Shown: positions 57,431 to 64,000 of the stretch, piece after piece | How the letters are laid out: each line of letters begins with the position of its first letter | How positions within the stretch are numbered: the first letter of the stretch is position 1 | DNA from: Vibrio natriegens NBRC 15636 = ATCC 14048 = DSM 759 | GTDB lineage: Bacteria; Pseudomonadota; Gammaproteobacteria; Enterobacterales; Vibrionaceae | Assembly (NCBI RefSeq): GCF_035621455.1 | Contig: NZ_CP141822.1 | Span: 806,001-870,000, forward strand | Reading direction: 5' to 3' | Length of the DNA: 64,000 bases | Program-made: the position numbers and the translations under genes | Notes under the pieces: generated by a model | What the model saw: the letters and a program-made list of their open reading frames with translations, nothing else | Database searches by the model: none | What the model was told of the DNA's origin: nothing

Positions 57431-58189
57431 ATGAATAACTTAAAGCTAGAACAGATTCTTAACGATAAACTATCACCACAGTTAATTAAAGATTACGCAC
57501 CGAATGGGCTGCAGGTAGAAGGGATTCCAACCGTAAACCGCATAGTTACTGGTGTTACGGCTTCACAGGCTTTGATCGATAAAGCAGTTGAACTTAATGC
57601 TGACGCATTGCTTGTCCATCATGGATACTTCTGGAAAGGTGAACCTGAACCAATTCGCGGTATGAAAGGAAAGCGAATCCGCAGTTTAATTAAAAATGAT
57701 ATTAATTTGTACGGTTATCATCTTCCTCTTGATATTCACCCTGAACTTGGCAACAACGCTGAGCTGGCAAAATTGTTGGAAATTGACGTTGAAGGCGGCC
57801 TAGAAGGTCATCCGCAGTCAGTCGCGATGTATGGACGTTTGAAAAAGCCGATGTCAGGTGCTGATTTTGCGAGCAAGATCAATCAAGTACTTGAGAGAGA
57901 ACCCCTGCATATTGCACCAGAAAATGCAGATAAAATGATTGAGACCGTAGGGTGGTGCACCGGTGGCGGGCAAGACTTTATTGAATTGGCCGTGCAGCAC
58001 GGGTTAGATGCCTTTATCTCCGGTGAAATATCTGAGCGCACAACGTACACTGCGAGAGAAATGGACATTCATTACTTCGCCGCCGGACATCATGCAACAG
58101 AGCGTTACGGTATTAAAGCGCTTGGTAAGTGGTTAGCCGATGAGTACGGTTTGCAAGTCGAGTTTGTGGATATTGATAATCCGGTCTAG
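57431..58189 (+). CDS. Nif3/YbgI-family dinuclear-metal protein
   Basis: This 252-aa protein of the Nif3-like family forms toroidal hexamers with two metal ions per subunit. Metal ligands appear in ADALLVHHGYFWKGEP (His-His) and in the C-terminal HYFAAGHHATERYG. The proposed role as a GTP cyclohydrolase I type 2-like enzyme is unproven. GGAAG six bases before this ATG sets the start; an ATG one codon earlier and a TTG are alternatives. Convergent with gltA. Confidence 0.92.
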   Translation: MNNLKLEQILNDKLSPQLIKDYAPNGLQVEGIPTVNRIVTGVTASQALIDKAVELNADALLVHHGYFWKGEPEPIRGMKGKRIRSLIKNDINLYGYHLPLDIHPELGNNAELAKLLEIDVEGGLEGHPQSVAMYGRLKKPMSGADFASKINQVLEREPLHIAPENADKMIETVGWCTGGGQDFIELAVQHGLDAFISGEISERTTYTAREMDIHYFAAGHHATERYGIKALGKWLADEYGLQVEFVDIDNPV

Positions 58190-58210
58190 CGCAGAACTAT
58201 AAGAAAAAAT

Positions 58211-58247
58211 AAAAAAGGGTTGAGATTCACATCTCAACCCTTTTTTT
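58211..58247. terminator. Bidirectional terminator between the Nif3-like gene and gltA
   Basis: AAAAAAGGGTTGAGAT and ATCTCAACCCTTTTTT pair perfectly (16 bp) around TCAC, with T-runs on both strands. Confidence 0.95.
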
Positions 58248-58264
58248 AGCATTTCACTCAGTGA

Positions 58265-59554
58265 TTATTCACGCTCATGAAGCGGAGAAAATTCACGTTG
58301 TGCCTCACCAGTGTAAAGCTGACGAGGACGACCAATGCGGTTTAGTGGATCGCTGTGCATTTCGTTCCAGTGAGCAATCCAACCAACGGTACGAGATAGA
58401 GCGAAGATAACCGTAAACATTGATACTGGAATACCAATCGCTTTAAGAATGATACCTGAGTAGAAGTCTACGTTCGGGTACAGTTTCTTAGAAACGAAGT
58501 ACTCATCAGAAAGAGCGATACGCTCAAGTTCCATCGCTACGTCTAGTAGAGGATCTTGGATGTTTAGCTCTTTAAGAACTTCGTGACACGTTTCACGCAT
58601 TACTGTTGCACGTGGATCGTAGTTCTTGTAAACACGGTGACCAAAGCCCATCAAACGGAATGGGTCATCTTTATCTTTCGCACGTTCTACGTACTCTGGA
58701 ATGTTATCGACGCTGCCGATTTCTTCCAGCATCTTCAGACATGCTTCGTTAGCACCACCGTGCGCTGGGCCCCAAAGAGATGCAATGCCAGCGGCAATAC
58801 ATGCAAATGGGTTAGCGCCAGAAGAACCAGCAAGACGTACTGTTGATGTTGACGCGTTTTGTTCGTGATCCGCGTGAAGTGTAAAGATTTTATCCATAGC
58901 ACGTGCAACGACAGGGTTCACTTCATACTCTTCACATGGGTTTGCAAACATCATGTGTAGGTAGTTTTCCGCGTAGTTTAAATCGTTGCGTGGGTAGATA
59001 AATGGCTGGCCGATAGAGTATTTGTAACACATTGCCGCCAGTGTAGGCATTTTCGAAATTAGACGGTACGCCGCAATTTCGCGGTGTTCGTCGTTATTAA
59101 TATCGAGCGAATCGTGGTAGAAGGCTGCTAATGCACCGACTACGCCACACATTACCGCCATTGGGTGAGCATCACGTCGGAAGCCGTGGAAAAAGCTTGC
59201 GATTTGCTCATGTACCATAGTATGACGAGTAACGGTTTTCTTGAATTGCTCGTATTGGTCTCGGGTAGGGGCTTCACCATAAAGAAGGATGTAACATACT
59301 TCTAGGTAATCTGCGTTATTGGCTAATTGATCAATCGGGTAACCGCGGTGCAAAAGAATACCTTTGCCGCCATCGATATATGTGATTGATGATTCACAAG
59401 ATGCAGTGGCAAGAAAACCAGGGTCAAAAGTAAAGTAACCATTAGCTCCTAGTTTACGAACATCAATTACAGGAGTACCTAAAGTACCTTCCATAATTGG
59501 CAGTTCGATTGGCGCTTTGCCTTCAACATGAAGGGTCGCTTTCTTATCCGCCAT
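58265..59554 (-). CDS. gltA: Citrate synthase (type II)
   Basis: GltA condenses oxaloacetate and acetyl-CoA. The 429-aa protein is the hexameric NADH-inhibited type: N-terminal domain ([17 protein letters not shown]), then the catalytic His in [50 protein letters not shown], and the Asp in [15 protein letters not shown]. Length matches E. coli GltA (427). It is divergent from sdhC, as in E. coli. Confidence 0.98.
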   Translation of the reverse strand: MADKKATLHVEGKAPIELPIMEGTLGTPVIDVRKLGANGYFTFDPGFLATASCESSITYIDGGKGILLHRGYPIDQLANNADYLEVCYILLYGEAPTRDQYEQFKKTVTRHTMVHEQIASFFHGFRRDAHPMAVMCGVVGALAAFYHDSLDINNDEHREIAAYRLISKMPTLAAMCYKYSIGQPFIYPRNDLNYAENYLHMMFANPCEEYEVNPVVARAMDKIFTLHADHEQNASTSTVRLAGSSGANPFACIAAGIASLWGPAHGGANEACLKMLEEIGSVDNIPEYVERAKDKDDPFRLMGFGHRVYKNYDPRATVMRETCHEVLKELNIQDPLLDVAMELERIALSDEYFVSKKLYPNVDFYSGIILKAIGIPVSMFTVIFALSRTVGWIAHWNEMHSDPLNRIGRPRQLYTGEAQREFSPLHERE

Positions 59555-59829
59555 AACAATCTCCTTTGTTTATTATTTAATCCGTCCAGGATGTTTGTGT
59601 GCAATGTTTTTACTGTTGTTAAGGCGTAAAGTCAATTTTTCTACATCTTTGTGTGCACTTGTTATGATTTTTTCTTTGAAAATCGTTAAAAATCTGTTCT
59701 ATGTAGCATAATTTGTTACACCAATTGTATTAGAATGTTGCTCGCCGTATATTGGCAAAGAAAATTTTAGTTAAATCCTTATAAATTCGGGGCTATAACA
59801 AAGTGTGAGGTTTGGTGATGGCTCCCGGT

Positions 59830-59845
59830 GTTAACAACTTGTTTA
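59830..59845 (+). promoter_or_regulatory. Probable ArcA box 1 upstream of sdhC
   Basis: GTTAAcaacttGTTTA has two half-sites with starts 11 bases apart, the ArcA direct-repeat spacing; one base differs in the second half. Confidence 0.5.
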
Positions 59846-59875
59846 CAGTATTCTCGGTGATTATCGGTCGTATCT

Positions 59876-59891
59876 GTTAAATAAATGTTAA
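59876..59891 (+). promoter_or_regulatory. Probable ArcA box 2 upstream of sdhC
   Basis: GTTAAATAAATGTTAA has two perfect GTTAA half-sites with starts 11 bases apart and is nearly the ArcA consensus GTTAATTAAATGTTA. It lies 57 bases before the sdhC start. ArcA represses sdhCDAB in E. coli when oxygen is low. Confidence 0.7.
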
Positions 59892-59948
59892 CTTTTGTAC
59901 ATTTGGACGCTGAAATTGGTTATAACAATAAATGCTCAATGGAGCTGA

Positions 59949-60341
59949 GTGAGCAAGCCCGTGAAAGAAAGAAAGTCAAGACCTGTTAATTTAGATTTAC
60001 AGACCATCCGCTTTCCTATCACAGCAATCGCATCCATCCTGCACCGTGTGTCCGGGGTAATCACGTTTGTTGCGGTAGGTATACTACTTTGGTTACTGTC
60101 CATTTCTCTGTCATCCCCAATGGGTTTTATGGAAGCCGCCGATATCGTCGATAGCTTCTTCGTAAAATTCATCCTATGGGGCATTTTAACTGCACTTGCA
60201 TATCACATTGCTGGTGGTATCCGTCACCTGATGATGGATCTAGGCTACTTTGAAGAGCTAGATTCAGGCACGATGAGCGCGAAAGCTGCTTTTGGTGCGA
60301 CTGCAGTATTGTCACTATTGGCGGGGATAATGGTATGGTAA
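59949..60341 (+). CDS. sdhC: Succinate dehydrogenase cytochrome b556 subunit
   Basis: SdhC is one of the two membrane anchors of complex II and helps bind heme b and ubiquinone. The 130-aa protein has three hydrophobic segments and the conserved SRPVNLDLQTIRFPITAIAS, SILHRVSGV (Ser/Arg of the quinone site) and GGIRHLMMD with the heme-ligand His near residue 84-85. The start is GTG with GGAG just upstream. It overlaps sdhD by seven bases. Confidence 0.96.
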   Translation: MSKPVKERKSRPVNLDLQTIRFPITAIASILHRVSGVITFVAVGILLWLLSISLSSPMGFMEAADIVDSFFVKFILWGILTALAYHIAGGIRHLMMDLGYFEELDSGTMSAKAAFGATAVLSLLAGIMVW

Positions 60342-60679
60342 AACACGTTTCTTCATTTGGTCGTAACGGTGTACACGATTTCCTACTGATTCGTGCTACT
60401 GCCATCATTATGACTCTATACACGATTTATCTGGTTAGCTTCTGTGCATTCTCAGATATCTCTTACGCATCTTGGACCCAATTCTTTGGTGGCACTTTCA
60501 CCAAAGTATTCACCATGTTGGCTCTTGTTTCTGTACTGATTCACGCTTGGGTTGGTATGTGGCAAGTGTTCACCGACTATATTAAGTGCGCGAAACTTCG
60601 TGGCGCATTACAACTTGGTGTTATTGCCGTTCTATTCGGTTATGTCTTCTCTGGTCTATTTATTTTGTGGGGTGCGTAA
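60335..60679 (+). CDS. sdhD: Succinate dehydrogenase membrane anchor subunit SdhD
   Basis: SdhD is the second membrane anchor of complex II. The 114-aa protein has three hydrophobic segments and the LIHAWVGMWQVFTDYIK block that supplies the second heme ligand (His) and the quinone-site Tyr. It overlaps sdhC and abuts sdhA directly, so translation is coupled. Confidence 0.95.
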   Translation: MVKHVSSFGRNGVHDFLLIRATAIIMTLYTIYLVSFCAFSDISYASWTQFFGGTFTKVFTMLALVSVLIHAWVGMWQVFTDYIKCAKLRGALQLGVIAVLFGYVFSGLFILWGA

Positions 60680-62446
60680 GTGTCTATTCCAGTTCGTGAG
60701 TTTGACGCCGTAGTAATCGGCGCTGGTGGTGCAGGTATGCGCGCTGCACTACAAATTTCAGAGCAAGGCCTTTCATGTGCTTTGCTATCTAAAGTATTCC
60801 CAACTCGTTCTCATACAGTATCTGCGCAGGGTGGTATCACCGTTGCTCTAGGTAACTCGCATAAGGATGATTGGCAGTGGCACATGTACGATACCGTAAA
60901 AGGTTCTGACTACATTGGTGACCAAAACGCTATCGAATACATGTGTAAGAATGGTCCTGAGTCTGTTATCGAACTAGAAAAAATGGGTCTTCCATTTTCT
61001 CGTTTTGACAATGGTTCTATCTATCAGCGTCCATTTGGCGGTCAGTCAAAAGAGTTTGGTGGTGAGCAGGCTGCACGTACAGCAGCAGCGGCAGACCGTA
61101 CAGGTCACGCGCTTCTTCATACGCTTTACCAACAAAACGTTAAGCACAAGACAACCATTTTCTCTGAGTGGTATGCACTAGACTTGGTGAAAAACCAAGA
61201 TGGCGCGATCATGGGTTGTACAGCGATTTGTATGGAAACAGGCGAAATCTGTTACTTCAAATCAAAAGCAACCATTCTTGCTACTGGTGGTGCAGGTCGT
61301 ATCTACGCTTCAACAACTAACGCACACATCAACACTGGTGATGGTGTTGGTATGGCTCTACGTGCGGGCGTTCCGATGCAAGATATGGAAATGTGGCAGT
61401 TCCACCCGACGGGTATCGCTGGCGCAGGTGTTCTTGTAACAGAAGGTTGTCGTGGTGAAGGTGGTTATCTTCTGAACAAAGACGGCGAACGTTTCATGGA
61501 ACGTTACGCTCCAAACGCGAAAGACCTTGCTGGTCGTGACGTGGTTGCGCGTTCAATGATGATCGAAATCCGTGAAGGTCGTGGTTGCGATGGCCCATGG
61601 GGTCCACACATTAAACTGAAACTGGATCACCTTGGTAAAGAAGTGCTTGAGTCACGTCTACCTGGTATCTGTGAACTGTCTCGTACATTCGCACACGTTG
61701 ATCCAGTTAAAGAACCAATTCCTGTAATCCCAACCTGTCACTACATGATGGGTGGTGTTCCAACTCAGGTTTCTGGTCAAGCAATTAAACAGCTTGCTGA
61801 TGGCAGCGAAGCGGAAGTTCAAGGTCTATTCGCTTGTGGTGAAATCGCTTCTGTATCGGTTCACGGTGCAAACCGTCTAGGTGGTAACTCACTACTAGAC
61901 TTGGTGGTATTCGGCCGTGCGACAGGTCTTCACCTTGGTGAAACACTTGCAGCCCAAGTTGAAGCTCGTCCTGCAACTGAATCTGACATCGAAGCTTCTC
62001 TGGCGCGTACTATGCGTTGGGAAAACAGCACAGGTGGCGAAGATCCAGTACAAATCCGTAAAGATCTGCAAAGCTGCATGCAAAACAGCTTCTCGGTATT
62101 CCGTGAAGGTGATGCGATGGCAACAGGTCTGGAAGAGCTTAAAGTTATCCGTGAACGTCTAAAAGATGCTCACCTAGCGGACAAGTCTTCAGAGTTCAAC
62201 ACTCAGCGTATTGAGTGTCTAGAGCTAGATAACTTGATGGAAACAGCGTTCTCAACAGCAGTTGCTGCGAACTACCGTACGGAAAGCCGCGGTGCGCACG
62301 CTCGTTTCGACTTCCCAGATCGTGATGACGAGAACTGGCTATGCCACTCAATCTACAACCCGGAAACTGAAGCGATGACTAAGCGTGATGTTAACATGAC
62401 GCCAGTACACCGTGACGCGTTCCCGCCGAAAGTACGTACATACTAA
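60680..62446 (+). CDS. sdhA: Succinate dehydrogenase flavoprotein subunit
   Basis: SdhA oxidises succinate to fumarate with covalently bound FAD. The 588-aa protein has the dinucleotide-binding [14 protein letters not shown], the FAD-attachment [10 protein letters not shown] (His near residue 45), the active-site [20 protein letters not shown] and [18 protein letters not shown]. Length equals E. coli SdhA. The start codon is GTG, placed immediately after the sdhD stop. Confidence 0.98.
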   Translation: MSIPVREFDAVVIGAGGAGMRAALQISEQGLSCALLSKVFPTRSHTVSAQGGITVALGNSHKDDWQWHMYDTVKGSDYIGDQNAIEYMCKNGPESVIELEKMGLPFSRFDNGSIYQRPFGGQSKEFGGEQAARTAAAADRTGHALLHTLYQQNVKHKTTIFSEWYALDLVKNQDGAIMGCTAICMETGEICYFKSKATILATGGAGRIYASTTNAHINTGDGVGMALRAGVPMQDMEMWQFHPTGIAGAGVLVTEGCRGEGGYLLNKDGERFMERYAPNAKDLAGRDVVARSMMIEIREGRGCDGPWGPHIKLKLDHLGKEVLESRLPGICELSRTFAHVDPVKEPIPVIPTCHYMMGGVPTQVSGQAIKQLADGSEAEVQGLFACGEIASVSVHGANRLGGNSLLDLVVFGRATGLHLGETLAAQVEARPATESDIEASLARTMRWENSTGGEDPVQIRKDLQSCMQNSFSVFREGDAMATGLEELKVIRERLKDAHLADKSSEFNTQRIECLELDNLMETAFSTAVAANYRTESRGAHARFDFPDRDDENWLCHSIYNPETEAMTKRDVNMTPVHRDAFPPKVRTY

Positions 62447-62460
62447 GGGAGGATATGACT

Positions 62461-63171
62461 ATGAAACTGAACTTCTCTTTGTACCGTTACAACCCGGATG
62501 TAGACACTAAGCCTTACATGAAAGACTACACACTTGATGTAGAAGAAGGCTCAGACATGATGGTTCTGGATGCGTTGATTCTGCTTAAAGAGCAAGATCC
62601 AAGCATCGCATTCCGTCGTTCATGCCGTGAAGGTGTTTGTGGCTCTGACGGCCTGAACATGAACGGTAAAAACGGCTTGGCATGTATCACACCATTGTCT
62701 GCACTACAAGGTGACAAGATCGTAATTCGTCCACTACCAGGTCTACCTGTGGTACGTGATCTTATTGTTGACATGACGCAGTTCTATGATAACTATGCGA
62801 AAGTTAAGCCATTCTTGATCGATGATGGTGCATTACCACCTTCTCGTGAGAATCTGCAGTCACCAGATGACCGTGCTCATTTAGATGGTTTGTACGAATG
62901 TATCATGTGTGCATGTTGTACAACTTCTTGTCCGTCATTCTGGTGGAACCCGGACAAATTCATCGGTCCTGCAGGTCTTCTAGCGGCTTACCGTTGGTTA
63001 ATTGATAGCCGCGATACGGCAACAGATGAACGTTTGTCTGATCTTGATGACGCATTTAGCGTTTTTCGTTGCCATGGCATCATGAATTGTGTAAGTGTTT
63101 GTCCGAAAGGACTTAACCCGACGAAAGCAATCGGCCATATCAAGTCGATGCTGGTAAATCGCTCGGTGTAA
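62461..63171 (+). CDS. sdhB: Succinate dehydrogenase iron-sulfur subunit
   Basis: SdhB passes electrons from FAD to quinone through three Fe-S clusters. The 236-aa protein has the [2Fe-2S] motif CREGVCGSDGLNMNG..C (about residues 55-75), the CIMCACCTTSCP cluster motif (about 149-160) and CHGIMNCVSVCPKGLNP (about 206-222). AGGGAGGA is seven bases before this ATG and only one base before an upstream in-frame ATG, so the second is preferred. Last gene of sdhCDAB, followed by a hairpin before sucA. Confidence 0.97.
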   Translation: MKLNFSLYRYNPDVDTKPYMKDYTLDVEEGSDMMVLDALILLKEQDPSIAFRRSCREGVCGSDGLNMNGKNGLACITPLSALQGDKIVIRPLPGLPVVRDLIVDMTQFYDNYAKVKPFLIDDGALPPSRENLQSPDDRAHLDGLYECIMCACCTTSCPSFWWNPDKFIGPAGLLAAYRWLIDSRDTATDERLSDLDDAFSVFRCHGIMNCVSVCPKGLNPTKAIGHIKSMLVNRSV

Positions 63172-63188
63172 TTTACTCGTAGATGAAC

Positions 63189-63235
63189 CAGTTGCAGTGT
63201 TGTGTAAAGTAAACCCCATCACTGCGCTGCAACTG
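63189..63235 (+). promoter_or_regulatory. Inverted repeat between sdhB and sucA
   Basis: CAGTTGCAG pairs with CTGCAACTG (9 bp), with CAGTG/CACTG complementarity nested inside. No T-run follows, so an RNA-stability or processing element separating sdh and suc mRNAs is more likely than a terminator. The role is inferred. Confidence 0.5.
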
Positions 63236-63340
63236 CATAACTCGAGTAGACGAATATTAAAATTGCCGATTTTTTAAGTCGGCTATTTATAGCTCGGCGT
63301 AGACCGAAGCAAACGTGAAAACTACTGGTTAAGGGAAAAT

Positions 63341-64000
63341 ATGCACAACGGCGTGATGAAGGCATGGCTCGAGTCTTCACACTTGGCTGGCGCCAATGCA
63401 ACGTATGTAGAGGAACTCTACGAACTGTATCTAAGTGATCCCGATCTGGTAAGTGAGGAGTGGAAACGTGTTTTTGATGGCTTGCCTAAGCCTTCAAAAG
63501 AAGTGGCAGAACAGCCGCACTCACGTGTCCGTGACTACTTCCGACGACTCGCTCAAGAAACAAAGCATTACAATGTCCAAGTTAGTGACCCAGATGTCGA
63601 TGCAAAACAAGTAAAAGTTCTACAGCTAATCAACGCATACCGTTTCCGCGGACACGAGGCTGCAGAATTAGATCCACTAGGTCTATGGCAACGTCCAACC
63701 GTTGCTGAGTTGGATCCAGCATTTCATAATCTTACCGAAGAAGATTTCGAAGAAACTTTCAACGTAGGTTCTTTTGCTATTGGGCAAGAAACCATGAAGT
63801 TGAGAGACATTTACGAAGCCCTCAAAAAAACTTACTGTGGTTCCATCGGTGCTGAATACATGCACATGACTGACACAGAGCAAAAGCGTTGGATTCAACA
63901 ACGTCTTGAGTCTGTCGTAGGCCAGCCATCATTCAACAACGATGAGAAACGTACTTTCCTAGAAGAGCTAACAGCAGCTGAAGGCCTTGAGCGTTACTTA
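63341..64000 (+). CDS. sucA: 2-oxoglutarate dehydrogenase E1 component, 5' part (truncated by window end)
   Basis: SucA is the thiamine diphosphate-dependent E1 of the 2-oxoglutarate dehydrogenase complex. Only the first 220 codons are in the window; the frame is open to the last base. The start MHNGVMKAWLESSHLAGANA with YVEELYELYLSDPDLVSEEW is the family N-terminus, followed by LINAYRFRGHEAAELDPLGL and GSIGAEYMHMTD. AAGGGA precedes the ATG. It follows sdhB, as in the E. coli sdh-suc cluster. Confidence 0.97.
   Translation, partial: MHNGVMKAWLESSHLAGANATYVEELYELYLSDPDLVSEEWKRVFDGLPKPSKEVAEQPHSRVRDYFRRLAQETKHYNVQVSDPDVDAKQVKVLQLINAYRFRGHEAAELDPLGLWQRPTVAELDPAFHNLTEEDFEETFNVGSFAIGQETMKLRDIYEALKKTYCGSIGAEYMHMTDTEQKRWIQQRLESVVGQPSFNNDEKRTFLEELTAAEGLERYL

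Larger units (their letters stand above)
59555..59948. other. gltA-sdhC divergent control region
   Basis: About 390 AT-rich bases with divergent promoters. Two GTTAA-type direct repeats with 11-base spacing lie near sdhC and fit ArcA. No gene is apparent. Confidence 0.7.

Overview
The window is about 64 kb of ordinary chromosomal sequence from a Vibrio (Gammaproteobacteria). The genus call rests on a sheathed polar-flagellum type flg cluster with -24/-12 (sigma-54) promoters, the toxRS pair divergent from htpG, a chitoporin, a nagAC/nagE locus, and a gene order (flg - flagellin - crr/ptsI/ptsH - cysK - cysZ - zipA - ligA - porin ... toxRS - htpG - adk - hemH ... asnB - nag - glnS - fur - fldA - seqA - pgm - gltA - sdh - suc) that matches my memory of chromosome 1 in the V. 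parahaemolyticus/V. harveyi group. I cannot name the species. I see no rRNA, tRNA, insertion sequence, prophage, integron or CRISPR array.

Layout. 1-11.7 kb: flagellar hook/rod/ring genes flgD-flgL and one flagellin, in three or four transcription units. 12.2-18.3 kb: the general PTS (crr, ptsI, ptsH, minus strand), cysK, cysZ and the division gene zipA. 18.4-22.8 kb: ligA, then a chitoporin and a small lipoprotein like the chiPQ pair of enterics. 22.9-28.3 kb: a 57-aa secreted peptide, an SPFH/NfeD membrane pair, CnoX (YbbN), a possible 21-residue hydrophobic peptide, and two NAD(P)-binding Rossmann proteins (YbbO- and YfcH-like). 28.6-31.8 kb: the least ordinary stretch, a tightly overlapping operon of two DUF1538 membrane proteins, a divergent PII-like protein and a two-CBS protein, followed by a zinc-ribbon membrane protein and yfcE. 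31.9-40.1 kb: a SelW-like protein, a TauE/SafE permease, toxS/toxR, htpG, adk, hemH and a POT peptide transporter. 40.4-51 kb: rfaH, asnB, a CPA2 antiporter, nagC, nagA, nagE and glnS. 51-58.2 kb: fur, a DUF4442 protein, fldA, DUF2788, ybfF, seqA, pgm, DUF1853 and a Nif3-like protein. 58.3-64 kb: gltA divergent from sdhCDAB, then the 5' third of sucA, cut by the window end.

How the parts work together. Chitin-sugar use links distant pieces: the chitoporin admits chito-oligosaccharides, NagE (IIC-IIB only, no IIA domain) imports GlcNAc and must take its phosphate from the EI, HPr and EIIA-Glc encoded in the same window, NagA deacetylates GlcNAc-6-P and NagC represses. EIIA-Glc also sets cAMP-CRP activity, and CRP-type palindromes lie upstream of nagE and toxR. 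The gltA/sdh/suc block is TCA-cycle genes, with two ArcA-type direct repeats upstream of sdhC.

The strongest candidates for new biology are the DUF1538-DUF1538-PII-CBS operon (a putative cation/proton antiporter with built-in nucleotide sensors), the 21-residue membrane peptide near 26.3 kb, the 57-aa secreted peptide behind a perfect 22-bp dyad, and the dyad-rich 0.5-kb leader of the chitoporin gene.
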